A DNA stretch of 64,000 bases from Roridomyces roridus (Eukaryota; Basidiomycota; Agaricomycetes; Agaricales; Mycenaceae). Under the pieces are notes generated by a model. The model saw only the letters and a list, made by a program, of their open reading frames with translations. It was not told where the DNA came from and did no database searches. Every line of letters starts with the position of its first letter. Position 1 is the first letter of the stretch. Positions 41,073-53,790 of the stretch are shown here, in pieces. Where the stretch lies: the NCBI GenBank assembly GCA_029378245.1, contig JARKIF010000009.1, positions 1 to 64,000 of the forward strand. The letters are read 5' to 3'. The position numbers and the translations under genes are program-made.

Positions 41073-44000
41073 CTAATTCGCATTCGCCATCCCGTATGGT
41101 TTCTCTCTGTCGCGTGACTCGTCCACCATCGCCCGCAATTTGCCCCCTTCGATCTTGAGTAACTTTTTCGGGCTGTCGAACTCGACCTTGGGACACACTC
41201 AGGAATCAAATGTCAACCCGCTCGGAGAGAACACTCACAATATGTCCGGCGTCCAACACCATCTACGTTTATCAGCGGGGGTACAAGAAAAATCAGAGCC
41301 CGAAGACTCACAATTCTATCAGCATCCATGACAGTCTGCAAACGATGCGCGACTGTGAGCAGAGAAACGCCGTGTAGCTCTTGCCTAAGCGAATTCTGGA
41401 TGATCGAATCAGTTCTGTAGTCAATCGCAGAGGTTGCTTCGTCGAGAATCAATATCTTGCTCTTCCGCACGATGGCACTGCGTCAAGTTCAAAACCTATA
41501 GTGCGTGGAGAAGAGGGGAAGCGCACCGTGCAAGGGCGAGTATCTGCCGTTGTCCCACAGAGAGGTTGTTTCCGCCGACAGAGATGACGCTGTCCAAAGT
41601 GATAGCATTCCGAGCTTCCGTTTCGCTCTGCAGTGCGAAAAGACCGGCGGAGCGGAGCGCGGCGTTCAGATCGGCGTCGTCGTACTGCCCGAAAGGGTCG
41701 AGGTTGGTTCGCAATGTGCCACTGAGCAATTCGGGCTGGTGGGGACTTGAGAATCAGCATGATGACCGAGTGGGTACACGTTAACAAACCACTTGGGGGA
41801 TAATGGTGATACTGGAACGCAGGGCGTCTAGGTTCAATTCTGCGGTATCGATTCCGTCATAGACCATGCAGCCTTCCGTTAGTATGCATCGAAGGAGGGA
41901 GAGAGTCAAGGAGCTCTGTATATATCGTCAGTAAACGGATTGTAGTGCACAAGTACTGAAGCAGGATATATACCTTCCCACTTCCCGTGCGACCAACTTT
42001 ATATGTATTAGTACAACCTCGGCATCATGCAGAAGAAAACCCACCTATGCCGATCCGTTCGCCTGATTTCACATTGAACGAAAGTCCATGTAAAATTTCG
42101 GGGCTATCCTCCGAGTATCGGGCGGTGAGATTCTCTACTCGAAGGTCCCCGCTGGCAGGCCAATACGCCGGCGGCTTGCCCGTTTCCGTCGCAGGTTTCT
42201 CGTGTTCAATGTCGATGTATGCCTGGATTCGTTCGAGACTGTTGCCTGTTTTTATACTGTCACCAAGGAATGCAACGGATGAGGGCAGTCCACTTACATT
42301 GAACTTCAAACCGGTTCCAAGTGCGGACCTGCGGGTGAACGTTTCAGCGCAGTTGTTCCTGGAGCAAAGAGGGAGAGCACAGACAGTGAAGAGAAGCATG
42401 GAAGTGAATGCTATTGCCATGTTTATCGAAAACCCTGTATCGCCCGCCGAAATAGGTTTAACGTATACAAGGTACGCAGCAAGCCCCGCAGAGAAAAGGG
42501 CACCCAGGACATCAATGCGGATGGAAACCCATCTGGTGTTGATGTTGGTCAGCAGGGGATGTGACCACAGAAGCCGCACCAAACCTATTGAAGTCGTAGA
42601 AATTGCGAGCAGCGCGAGTGTACCTGTCGATCCTCGACAATGACTCGAGGCCGAATTTGGATTGCGCTCCGAAAGCGCGAATTGAGACTGATGATGGGAT
42701 TGATCAGCGGAGTTTTAGTGTATAGCAGAGTCACCACGAACCCAATCCTGAAATCGCTGCCCCGAAGCTGCAATTGAACCTCATTCAGAGTACAATTGCA
42801 AACAGGAAAAGGACCAAGTACTCACTGAGCGAGAACCGGCGCTCGGTTATTCGACATGAATCGCTTGACCGGCAACTGTGCTAGACTCGAGGACCAGTCT
42901 GTCTATGAGATGTCGATAGACACGACAAGTCATAGACAGACCAGCTCTGGTCTACAACTGTGCCGAAATGTACACTTGTCCGATGTAGACGCCGATAACG
43001 CCAACCGCAACGCCGGGAAAGAAAAATGCCGGCGCGTATATGACGATCGCTATTAGTCGGACGAGCATGGCTGTGAGCAAAGCTACAAGGGGCCAGAGAT
43101 GTTCTGCCACGGCCTCGTCGACACTGGGTGGACATCAGCGTCTTCGGCTTGCCACATGGAAAGATGAGAACTCACGCCCGGATATCATTGGTGACCCGAG
43201 CTACTATCCGCGAAGTCGGAGTCGTGTCCAGCCATCGCAAGGGGGCGCGCAGAACAGAGTCGATGAGTCTTGTATGTATCACCTTGGAGCCTCTGATTTG
43301 CCCGTATAGAAAGAAGATAAACACCACGGAAATCGCAATGGAAGAGGTAAATGTGATTGCCACTACGAGCCGAGTGAGTCAAAGGAGCTGGGGAGGGAAG
43401 GCAAGACCCACCGAATACCGAGAGGTTGCTGCGGAATCGTCTTAGTTTCCTTCCCGTGGTAGGTAAGCTGCAACTTACGAGACAACATTCACATCTTCCG
43501 GAGCCCGCTCATCGTACTGCCGCGCCCAATATCCCAGTTGCCACGTCTCCAGCGAAACAAAACACTGGCTCAGAAAGAGTCCTCCCACAAGACAGGTGAA
43601 GAAGAGGATTGGGTTGTCGTTCGACAAGGCGTTGAAGTACATTTTGACTGTAAAAGAAAAAGAAAGTGAGTACATAATGCTTCAGGTCGGGAAGACGCAC
43701 ATGAACGGGCGCTGACATGCCCCAGTTGGACTTCCTCTGCGACGATGAGTTTCCCATCGGTGGTCGCCGTCTCCGAATCGAGTTCTTTATCTCGTTTTTG
43801 CTGATCTTTCTCCGTGTCTAGAGTCCCACTTTTGAGAATTTCTGAAACAGAGCCCTGTGTTTGAACTGTGCCGTCGGCGCCAAAGGTAACCACAAAGTCG
43901 GCTATCGGTTGGGTCAAAGCGATGTTGTGTGTCTAGGGAACGATGCAAGTCGGGGCCGGGATCGGCACTGGATTATGGACCGACTCACGACTAGAATGAC

Positions 44001-47000
44001 GGTTCGTCCTTGAATCAAGTCTCCCCGGAAACACTTGTCGACGATCCACTGCGCAGTATGGACACTAACATATAGTTAGCAAGGGGAACGAGGGAAAGAA
44101 AAGGATGATATACTCCAGAGCAGCGAGAACATCATCCAGTAAAAGGATCTCGGCTGTAGAGTACTTGAACCGAAATCAACAATCATGCTCATGAAAAAAG
44201 GGGTGCTTACCACAGCGCGAGCAAGTGTTAATCTTGCGCGCTGACCTCCCGAAAGCGTCAACCCTTGCTCACCAACTTCAGTCTGGTCCCCAGCCTGAAA
44301 CAACGACAGATCTTGCTCCAACGCACACTGGTACAAAACCTTCCTGTACCGCTCCTCGTCAAACGGCGTGTCGAACGTGATGTTTTCGCGAATAGTCACG
44401 TTGAGGATCCACGACTCCTGCGCCGCGTATGCGATACCGCCCGCCCGCGGGAGATTATACCACGAGTCGGGGGACGACGGGATACAGTGCATCTCACCTT
44501 GAAAGACGGTCAAGGGAGTTCTTCAATTTATCCAGCAGACTTGGAAGACTCACCCAGCAGAGCCATGAGAAGTGAGGTTTTGCCTGATCCAGTGGGTCCG
44601 ATGACAAGGTTCACACGCCCGCGTTGGAATATCACTTGGCCTTTGATCTTCAGCCTAAAATCGCGAGTGTCGTCAGTCTCCTTGGACCACGCGAACGTGG
44701 TATTGCGGAATCCAATTTGTTCCTGTTCCACTGAAGGAACAGGAACAGCTTTCTCATCAAATACGTCCAACAATTCAGTCTGCAAGTATTGCCATCAGGA
44801 AACCAGTTTCGCCGATGCCAACAAGTTGAAGTGAAATACCTTGGTAAGAAACTCGTCGATTCGGTCCATACTGACTCTGGCAGTCGCCAAAGTATTGAGC
44901 CACTCGGTCATCTGAGAAATGTTGAGAAAAATCTGAGAACAACTTGCGGTTGTAGCACCCACCTGGGAGATGGACTCTCTCAGGGTGTCGAAAATCGTCA
45001 TGGTGGAAAACACTTTGCTTGCGTTGAGAGGCTGTTTCATTACCAGCGTCTATCTCCGTAATCAGTTTTGAAAGACATAATTCAAAGCAGGTGAACTGAC
45101 GCTATGCCCAGTGAGTGTCCGGTACAGTAAAGAGGTAAAGGATCGTACTATGTTCCATACGTGGCACACATGGTGGCCACGGGTATCAGGAACTGCAATA
45201 TTCTTCATGAATTTTGAGCGGAAGAGCAAGAAAAATGCGTACATTGACCAGGTTGGATGCGAGATCTATGATGCGGCGCTTGCGGATCCAGACGAGCTCG
45301 TCGGCCCTCTGCCCAGCTTCATTTTCCTCAACAAATTCATGAGAGCTAAGGACTCACCTTGTCGTCAATTCTATCCTTCATCTTTACTTCCCATCCGAAC
45401 ATCTTGATCTGCATGGTGTCAGTGGGATACTTCACCGGCATGAAGGTACTCACCATCCGGAGGACGTTGACGGCTTGCCCAGACGATTCACTCAATGAGC
45501 ACCTAACAAGGGGACACGCGTACCTTCACTGACGCTCTGAACCCGGCCATCCGTTCGTTTCAGCCGTTCACGCTGGATAGTCTGCACGAGGCCGGCCACT
45601 GTAGTATGTATAAGCGCTCGTAATCTTCAGCAATGAAAATGTACAGACTATAGCCAGGTACGGGCGCGAGAAGCCTACAGAGTCATTTCAGTGGAGAGGC
45701 GCAGTAAGACCAGTCGAACTCACACGATAGACGCCAACCCCACCCAGGCAGCCCATCCCAACACCGCATACAAGAACCAGATTCCCAACGCCAGCTGAAA
45801 CGGGACGTAGATCAGGAGGATCATGAGGTCCTTGATGTCCGCTTTCGAGTTGATGTTAGCACCGGAGGAGGAGGATTCGGGCTGGAAAACTGACATATGT
45901 TGCCTGTACAGGAAGAATTCATAAGCCGAAGGAATTGAGATCTCGTGCATCTTACTTACCCAGATCCGTCGTTACCAAGTTATTTATCGTGCCCAGCATA
46001 GCCGTGCCCTGTCTGGTATCGGACTTGGTCGTCTCTGCTTTCTTCCCAGCATCGGACGTGGCAGCCGAATGCTCACTCGAAGAGGAGCTCGCTTGTATCG
46101 TCGTACTATCGTCATCCTCAGGCGAAACAGCAACAGCGTCGGGCTCCTCGCCCTCTGTAGCCGCCCCCTCCGCCTTGAGTCTCACTCGCAAACTACCAAG
46201 AGTCAGGCTAGCAAGGTGAATAGAATGCACTCCCACCTATGCGTAAACACAAGCTGCGTAATAATGGCTTCGAACTGCACGTTGGCTCTCGCCTGTTGCG
46301 ACGTTGAAGACGATATGAAAGAAAGCAAAACAGAGGCTGGCACGTACCGCAACAGAAATGTAGAGTTGAAAGAGCACCGCAGAGATGACCGGCCCGAAGA
46401 ACAAGGCGCCGATCCAAACCCAGGGGCGGACGACCGCATCTTGGCCTTGAGTTTCGATGTATTGGAGGAGCCGGTTCATCGCGACGGGGCTTACGGAGCA
46501 TATGAACGTAATTCTCACGGGAGAGACAAATACTCACCTAGAATAGTTGGCGATGACGCGGAGAAATAGCAAAAAGCCCATCATGAGGTATTCCCAGTAA
46601 AATACGCGCATCAGCCCGAAGAAGAGGTGTCGGTGACGTTGGCCGTTGCGTCCTTGAAAACTGTCCAGATGCTGCCATCTGATTAAAGGAATCTGAGAGG
46701 CGAATCTGGGCATGTACTCACTGGAAAACTTCTGGATACGAGGTGCATAGCGTAATCCGAGTCGCAAAGAGGGTGCATCTCGTCTTCGTCGAGACTAGAC
46801 TTGCTGTACGCCAAAAGGATGATGCGGTCCAAGTACGAGAAAGAAAAGAAGGAGAGTATGGACGCTGTCTGCTCCGGGTGGATGTCCTTTTGTGGATTCT
46901 AAACCGAATGAGGCACTTTGCAAGGAACGGATTCATAGTAGACTCACGGCAGGGTCCAGAGGGATATATTGGTTAGGCGTGCAGATGGGAATCACGACTG

Positions 47001-47745
47001 CGGTGAAGAAGAGAAGTGCAATTTGGGCCCATAGGAAGACGCCTTCGTGGGTGTCTTGCGGCATACGGGTGAAGGTGCCGAGAGGCAGAATGTCCCGGTA
47101 TCCGTACACACAGAGAGTGGTGAATAGAACAAAATTGACATGTCCTACGAGGTCGTTGCGTGCTTTGCGAGGATTCACGGTCAAGGCAGCTAGCGCCGTG
47201 GCGTAGATCTACTTCTTGTGAGGAATCCGTAGACTAAAACCGACGGGACACGTACATATGGCAAAATGAGGATGCCCTCGCGCGTCGAAAATCTCCTTCT
47301 CGAAGAGGCCATCGAGAGCGCGATGAGACCAATACAGCAGAGCAGACGCGCCACTCTGTAGCGTAAAATGGAGAGCCCGATTCCCGAGGAGGAAACTGGA
47401 GGCGTGCCACTCGGTCCGAGCACCCTCACGAGAGTTTTGAGAGCGAGAAGCGATGCTGAAACCGCCGTTGCTGAGGCAGCAGGAATGAGGAAAAGGTCAT
47501 GGGGAGCCATGAGAGCGTCAAGAGTCGGTGGAGATGACTGGTCGTGCACTCCAGCGGGAAGGCGAGAACAGACAGATATAACCAGGCTGCGCACGCAGCG
47601 CTGCGTAGGTGGCGTTGGGCGCAGCGGTGACTGTTCGTCGGAAATCTAAGACCGCAAAATCGGACCGCCCCGCTCCAAAGATAAGACGCCGTTTTCCCAC
47701 ACTTGGACGCGACCACGTTGCCGAGGTTTGGCCGAAAGCTGCCAT
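41073..47745 (-). CDS. ABCC-type (MRP/YOR1-like) ABC transporter
   Basis: Large, intron-rich minus-strand gene. The stop is at 41073-41075, after '..DSPKKLLKIEGGKLRAMVDESRDREKPYGMANAN'. The proposed start at 47745 is uncertain. Membrane helices fill 47.6-44.8 kb ('MNRLLQYIETQGQDAVVRPWVWIGALFFGPVIS', 'LILLIYVPFQLALGIWFLYAVLGWAAWVGLAS'). NBD1 has Walker A 'GPTGSGKTSLLMALLGE', Q-loop 'AYAAQESWILNVTIRENITF', signature 'LSGGQRARLTLARAV' and Walker B 'AEILLLDDVLAALD'. TMD2 follows at 43.9-42.2 kb. NBD2 has Walker A 'GRTGSGKSSLTL' split over a 23-nt exon, 'LSVGQRQILALARC' and 'SKILILDEATSAIDYRTD', 'TVAHRLQTVMDADRI'. NBD1 precedes TMD2 as in all full ABCC proteins. Such pumps export conjugates or drugs at plasma or vacuolar membranes. 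No inactivating change seen, though exon joins were not all checked. Confidence 0.85.
41974..41996 (-). other. 23-nt micro-exon encoding the NBD2 Walker A
   Basis: On the minus strand an acceptor AAAG precedes TTGGTCGCACGGG..., and a donor GTATATAT follows AGTGGGAAG. Joining the preceding exon ('GERIGI') to these 23 nt and the next exon ('SSLTLSLLRC') reads 'GERIGIVGRTGSGKSSLTL', a canonical P-loop. Without it the transporter would lack its second ATP site and shift frame. Confidence 0.72.
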
Positions 47746-49180
47746 GGCGCGGTCACGTGCACCATTAGTTTAATTAGTTTATCGCACCGTTTCTTCTTCA
47801 CGCACCCATACGAGTCGAGAACATAACTTCTTCGAAATAAAGCACCGTGTTCTTGAAGCTTCGACCTAGTAGTAATTCAAAACCACCCTGTACTTACTCA
47901 ACTCAAGTCAAAGAGAGAAAGAAACGCATGCGCACCTCAAATCAACGTCTTTGGACCGAAACGTGGACACCCCATTTTTTCGCGATTCCCGCCTAAGAAA
48001 CGCCCGGATAGCGCCCATAGGCTCCGAGTCGTTGCCGAGTCGTTCATCCATCCAAAAGTCGTTCGGATGGAGAGGGCCGAGGAGTCCATCGTGAAACGCG
48101 CGACGAGGTCGGATTCCTGTCAAGATTCGATTCACTGAGGGTTGAAAAAAATTGTATCTCGTACCAACTTGAAAATTCACGGCAAGCCCCTCTGCCAGCG
48201 GCCGCTTCGAATGCCTGAGTTGTGCGACTGCAACCAAAGCGTGCTTGTCAAGAAGCTCAAAGTGAAAGCTCACGCGGTCCCGCTTGAGGAACGGGCGGGT
48301 CATGGCACGGTAGGAGTATGATATCCATTCTGACGATCGAAGTCGGAAGCAGTGGTAGCAAGATTGCTCCCCACACCCACTCCGCACATCCGTCGGCGAT
48401 GGCTTGAAGTGAGAGTGAGTACGATGAACCCTCAAGACACAGAGTCAGGCAAACAACGGTCTTGGAAAGTAGAGCTAGCGACGCAAGAGCCATCGGATGC
48501 CCAGGTGGCCGGCGGCGGCACGAGATTTTCAGGGAGGACATCTTTCTTTGACGGGTAGATGATCCCGCATGGGGCGCCCTGGTACTTATGTTCATTGCGC
48601 CGAATCCGTACCACTGTGGCCGTGATGCCTGTTAGAAAACGTACCACGAACGTAGGCGATATTGTGATTGATCGGAGATTTAGAATGATCGGCTCCCGCT
48701 CTCTTGACTCCGCACCACCGCGACGCCGGCCGGCCAGTATTTTGACTCGTTGCCTAGTCGTCGTCGATCTTTTGTTGCCTCAGGGATGGCACTCCCTGGC
48801 ATGCACTCTCTAGATCCAAGGCTGTCGCCAGTGGATTTGGAGTGCACCATCTTCGCAATCTCGCAGTCATGCTACTGTGTCCTGACTCCTCTCATTCAAT
48901 CCTCGGCACCGCATCACCGATTTCCGCCCTGTAACACCTTCTCCGTCTGCGGAGCTTACTCCTGTGTATAGCGCGGGTTTCACCGGAATGAACAGATATG
49001 CTTGGCGTCACTGCCCCGGTCTCGCTTCCTCATAGCGACGTTTTTCGGACTCCTTGTTTATTCCGTATTCATCGCAAAGGCCTTCCGGTGTGTGCGGCCT
49101 ATAGCAGTATTCTACTCGCTCCAGGACCAGTATTTAGAGGCACCATGCTGCCAGCTGGGTTCAAACCTGCAGCCTAACTC
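47746..49180. other. Intergenic with one copy of a direct repeat
   Basis: No supported gene. About 48345-48545 is a diverged duplicate of 51461-51655. Minus-strand frames in both repeats give related peptides ('HPMALASLALLSKT' and 'HPMAAASLVPLSKT'), which may be remnants of a small gene. Confidence 0.5.
48345..48545. repeat. Direct repeat flanking the acyltransferase gene, left copy
   Basis: Shares GTGGTAGCAAGATTGCTCCCC, a region around CAGGCAAAC, GAGCTAGCGACGCA, GCCATCGGATGC, CAGGTGGC and TTTTCAGGGAGGACATCTTT with 51461-51655, in the same order and orientation. The two copies lie on either side of the BAHD-like gene. Confidence 0.65.
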
Positions 49181-50994
49181 ATGGAGGGCGAGAGCTCAGC
49201 TTCACAGGGACTGACCGGTGCGCGCTCACAGCACAACTGGCAAACTCTCATCAATTTTATTTTGCTTCTACTAGTATGGGTTCTCCCTCACAAGGCGGAC
49301 AATGCCAAGCTGTTTCCACTGCCTCTGGCTGGAATCGATCGGATCACGAATTTCCCAGTCGGTACCGTTTAGCTCAACCCGTGAAAACCAAGCTTGAATA
49401 AATATCCCAGATTGATGTGTCGCACTTTGGCCCCGGCAGGTTCGACAACGAGCGTTTGATTGCAGCGCTTCGCGACACGCTGGACTATTGCCCACATGTT
49501 ACCGCGAGATTGAGGATTAAAGGCGATGATTGGTGGGTATGTACCAACCTTTGTGCCCTATTCTCGCAGTGTCGAATGATTCCCATTCCACAGCTCGATG
49601 CCGGCAAGCGGGGTATTCCAGTCCGTTTTCAGACAACTGAAGAACCACTGAATCTCCACCCCGACCTCTCTTTCACGCCGACCGAGATCATTGATCCAGT
49701 TTCCAACGATCTTTCGCGTGCGGGGGAGCCTGATTGGGACGAGCCTTTGGTGAAGATCAAGGTCACCTATTGCTCCGAGACAAATGAGTCTGTGATTGGG
49801 TTATCATACAGTCACATTCTAGGTTGGTTTCAGCATCCAACTACTCAGTGGATGTTCATGGTTGTACAGGTGACGGAGATTTGATCACACAGCTTATCGG
49901 TGCCTGGTCTCAATACTATCAAGGCAAGGAGCCCTCCATAGGTCGACCGACATACGAAAAATATCAAATCCCACAACCTCCCGCCGAATTCAACGACAAC
50001 CCCGATACCGATACGTTCATGACGCGTCATGTGGACTTTCTCAAGGAGATATCCCGAGAACGACGTGCCAAGATCGATATTGCCGCGCGGGAATTGACGA
50101 CTTGCGTGGATTTATACTTCAGTTCAGAGCAGCTCGAACAGCTGTGCCATGTTACGGACGCGTGGGCGGGTCAGTCCGGAGGCTCTACAAAGCGCACTAC
50201 CCCACAGGACGCTTTCGGCGCTTATTTGGTCACAACCATGAACCGCTGCCTTGCTGTGCCTATCACGCGTGTAATCAGCATTGTTACTGTAAGCCATCCT
50301 TCTTTTTGGCATCCATAAGCTACCAACTGCCTTCAGTCTCGCGGCATAAAGAACCCCGACTATCTCAAACCCGGCGACTGGCGTGCTCCGGGCTATTCTG
50401 CCGCTGGCAACAATGTCCTTCACGTCTGCACACCGGCTCTTTCGACACAGGAAGCCTGTTCGATCGGCGCGGTAGCTGCTGCAATGCAAAAGTCCGTCAA
50501 AGAGGGTAGACAGTACGAACACGCCAAACGTTTCTACGCAATTTGCAATCCCATATCGCTCCGCATAGCCAAAGAACAAACATTTGAACAAACATTTTAC
50601 AAATCCTGGGACGACGGTGTCTTTCGCTGGAACGCCATGGGCCGTGGCAGGTGCGTGCACCACATACTCTTCCAATTCGAAAATAGCATCATGGTTTTTC
50701 AGGGGGGACGGAGATGTGTTCCACTTTGGGTTCGGTCACGCACGGTCCAACACATATGGAAGTCGCGCTGGCACTGTACGCTGTTTTCAAGCGCCGACGG
50801 TACGCCAACTTGACGGGTCGTGGGTTAAAAAGGCCGACGGTTTGATCATGTGGGTGCCCATTCCGACCAAAATCCATCAACAATTCTTGGCCATGATTGC
50901 GGCTGATTTAAATTCAACCGCACTCCCCAACAATATTGCTGCAAGGGAGCGGATGGCGCAGGAGAAGATTCGTGCTGAAAAAGCTCGTCTGTAA
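49181..50994 (+). CDS. BAHD-type acyltransferase (transferase family)
   Basis: The start is uncertain. ATG 49181 is in frame with 'VLPHKADNAKLFPLPLAGIDRITNFPV', the expected N-terminal block. An intron then leads to 'IDVSHFGPGRFDNERLIAALRDTLDYCPHVTARLRIKGDDWW'. The catalytic HxxxD motif is 'SYSHILGDGDLITQLIGAW', split by an intron at about 49822-49871. The middle region has 'DLYFSSEQLEQLCHVTDAWAG..TPQDAFGAYLVTTMNRCL'. The C-terminal 'DVFHFGFGHARSNTYGSRAG' occupies the place of the structural DFGWG motif. The family moves acyl groups from acyl-CoA to hydroxyl or amine acceptors in specialised metabolism. Acceptor and donor cannot be read from sequence. Further introns lie near 50289-50339 and 50650-50701. 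Frame appears intact to TAA 50994. Confidence 0.78.
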
Positions 50995-50999
50995 TAACA

Positions 51000-52080
51000 T
51001 GTACATAGTATTTTTTGGAATGGCCTTATCCTACTTACATTGGGTTCAAAAAGTGTCATCGCCATGCACTTCTTACATTCCTTTCACGCCAGGATCTAGA
51101 TGCGATACACCTACAAGGTGGGTATAGACACGGTAAGACACCGCTTCGTTTGCGGCACAACGTCTTCCTCCCATTCCTCATCGTCCACCGCATCCGCCAG
51201 CGTGTCGAAGGTGCACTCCGCATTGATATGTATATAACGGGCCTCGCGGCACAAGCCTTCCTTTATTTATCTGAAGAACGGGTGAGTCATGGAACAGTGG
51301 AATTTGCCAAGAAGCCAGCCAGTGAGCACTGCATCTACATCCGGAGAAAGACAGGGCAGACGTACTTCCATAAATCGCCCCGGGGATACTTAGGGTATCT
51401 TCGAATTCTTGAGCCCTTTGACTAGGACTCAGGAAATCCATTCCGCCGATAGAAGAAGGCCCCCGTGGTGGCAAGATTGCTCCCCGGACAGCTTGAGCAG
51501 CGGACTCCGAGTACAATAGGGAAGCCGAAGAGACAGAGCAAGGCAAACACTGTCACTGGTCTTAGAAAGTGGAACTAGCGACGCAGCAGCCATCGGATGC
51601 TCCAGGTGGCGAGCGGCGGCACGAGAATTTCCAGGGAGGACATCTTTGAAAGTAGAGATTTCCGCCCATGGCACTTTTATTGACTGCGGCGTTATTTCGC
51701 TCTGGCTCTAGGCCACCGTTTTGACTTGACTCAGTGGATTGAGGAGCCGGCGCGCGTGGGACATACCAACCGCTCGGTCGCTACCAACAATTTCAAAGGA
51801 GCTGCGGGCTTGCTTCGCTTTCAACGTCAGGGTTGGCGGCGTTGTATTGCGTTCAACGCCACATCCCTCCCGACGTCCGCTGGCTCAGCATAACGGCGAC
51901 GATGCATCCTGCCGAACTACAAGACAATTGCAGAGCCGATACGGAAGCGGACGAGGCACCAGTGTCGGACAGGTGACCAGCAGTATTCCGCGGGGAAATA
52001 GAGAAGATGAGTGGATTCCAGATATGAGTACATTATATACATTACTTGGCGCTTCCGCTTCCAATATTCCACCTAGGGAC
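51000..52080. other. Intergenic with the right direct-repeat copy
   Basis: No supported gene. The repeat partner lies at 51461-51655. Short open frames elsewhere are not convincing. Confidence 0.45.
51461..51655. repeat. Direct repeat flanking the acyltransferase gene, right copy
   Basis: Diverged copy of 48345-48545, with several small indels and substitutions but the same block order: GTGGCAAGATTGCTCCCC, AAGGCAAAC, AACTAGCGACGCAGCAGCCATCGG, CAGGTGGC, TTTCCAGGGAGGACATCTTT. Confidence 0.65.
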
Positions 52081-52599
52081 CTAGAACGCTCCGATGAGCG
52101 ATTCCACGGTCTTCAAATACCCGTCGATAAGTTCCTGCGTCATTGCAGCTGCGTGGGCGCAGCTGTCAGGATCCGTCGCCATTGATAATGAGTAGGGAGA
52201 CTCAAGCTCGGCCCACAACCGAGTAGAGTCTAGGCTGTCACGCTCGGTCTTGCACGGGGATATGGGTACGGGTGCATGCAGCGTACGAGGCGGTGTGTGA
52301 ATGGGAGAGAAAGCCTCGGAGTCGAGGGTATACGTGGGCGTGATATCGGTGTGGGACTGAGGCAGCCTGACACCGAGGGAAGGGGAGCGCGTCTCTTCGC
52401 GCTTGATAGTGAAGCTGACGGTGGTGACGTGGCTATGGGTCCGCCGGCGCTTGCGTGCGGGCGGGCTAATGTCGGTGGAGGAGGAGGCGGAGCTAGTGGG
52501 CAAGTCCGTTTGTGGGTCCCATGACGATGACGATCTCTTCTTCGTCGTCGAGCCCGCAGGGGAGGGTGGTGGGGATGGCGCTGGAGGGACTGCTGGCAT
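52081..52599 (-). CDS. Hypothetical Ser/Pro-rich protein
   Basis: Open on the minus strand to the stop at 52081. The region is proline/serine-rich with a basic nuclear-localisation-like cluster ('PPARKRRRTHSH'), then 'SFTIKREETRSPSLGVRLPQSHTDITPTYTLDSEAFSPIHTPPRTLHAPVPISP' and a helical C-terminus 'AHAAAMTQELIDGYLKTVESLIGAF'. The first in-frame ATG is 52599, but TTCATGCCAG there could be a splice acceptor. A donor-like GCGGTGAGT lies near 52640, so an upstream exon ('PLLCDYPGCRLATYVL..' region) is possible. No family recognised. Possibly a small nuclear regulatory protein, from composition only. Confidence 0.5.
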   Translation of the reverse strand: MPAVPPAPSPPPSPAGSTTKKRSSSSWDPQTDLPTSSASSSTDISPPARKRRRTHSHVTTVSFTIKREETRSPSLGVRLPQSHTDITPTYTLDSEAFSPIHTPPRTLHAPVPISPCKTERDSLDSTRLWAELESPYSLSMATDPDSCAHAAAMTQELIDGYLKTVESLIGAF

Positions 52600-52881
52600 G
52601 AAGCGAGAAGAGAAGAGGGTGGAGAGCGGTAGCACTCACCGCATTTTATTAGTGCGGGCGCCAATACGTACGTGGCTAGACGACAGCCGGGATAATCGCA
52701 CAGCAGCGGGTGATGGCGGTCTGGAGCGCGCTCGGCAAGCCCTCGGCTCGAGACGATCACACCGCTTACGCTCTTTTGCTTTTGACCACCACCGTCGACT
52801 ACAGCCGTCCGTCCATCCAACTGTGTTTTCCATCGACAAATGTACTTACCCGCGTACACGCCATTATGGATGCTGTCACAT

Positions 52882-53790
52882 CGTGGAGTTTGGTTCCACG
52901 CGATGCGGCACAAGACCTCAGGAAGCGTCTACAGGCGCCCATTTATGATGACTACTGGACCCTGCATGGCTTCGAGCTGTTCTTGATGCTGTAGAGCTGT
53001 GACACTGCGAACGAACGGAACTTTTTACTCGGACTGCAATCTTCGCGAACATTCAAAGATGCAAAGACGCAGATGTGGGCCCGCATGCTGTGAATCTGAT
53101 ATCGTCTTCCTCCTCAGTGCTGTACTGCCGCCGATCTGTACCGGATATCGCACCGCAACACGAGCACTATTACGTCTCTGCGCCATCCACAGTTTTTATT
53201 AGGTCAATGACCTGACCTCGTTTGTGTCAGTCCAGAGTAAATGCATCTCATCTCTGATACATCACACCGGCCTGGCCTGCAGACTGCGCAGTTCATCAAG
53301 TGTATCATATAATATCAAGGTACAGCGTCTGCCAATTTTGAACGCTGTCTCGAATCGACGATCTCAGTCCCCTTGATTCAGATGCACTGGAGATGTATGT
53401 ATTCTTATGAAGCGGTCTGGTCTTCAGTCGGGTCTGCGGAGTTTGGACACGGGCATTACGGGATTGGTTTCTTTGACGCCGGCAGGGTCATCAGCGCAGC
53501 CCTCTCATACACCGATCCACACCTCGTATGTACTGCTCTTTCTCTGATGACCCACTGAAATACATTCAGTTCCCTTTACTCCGAGTATGCGAAGCCCATT
53601 CCTCAAAGCTCCTTTTATTATCGCTCACTGCCACTCAGGTTTCCAAGACGGCGTTTTGTAACTTGTTACCCCATACAGCCTCCTTGCCCTTCCCGCCGCT
53701 GCCGCAGAGTGTCAATCAATTCCTTGTAGGCGGCCTCGGTCGGGACGCTCCACTCGTCTGCCAGTGTCTCCCCTCCCTCCCCTCCTGGCT
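52882..53790 (+). repeat. Dispersed duplicate of 61898-62790
   Basis: The two intervals share many blocks in the same order, including GTGGAGT.TG.TTCCAC.CGATGC, GAGCTGTGACACTGCGAACGAACG, TGAATCTGATATCGTC, TTCCTCCTCAGTGCTGTA and GCCGCCGATCTGTA, and a CCTCCTTG stretch near the end. No intact coding frame in either copy. It may be a decayed F-box-associated segment, because the 61.9-kb copy is preceded by an F-box relic. Confidence 0.6.
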
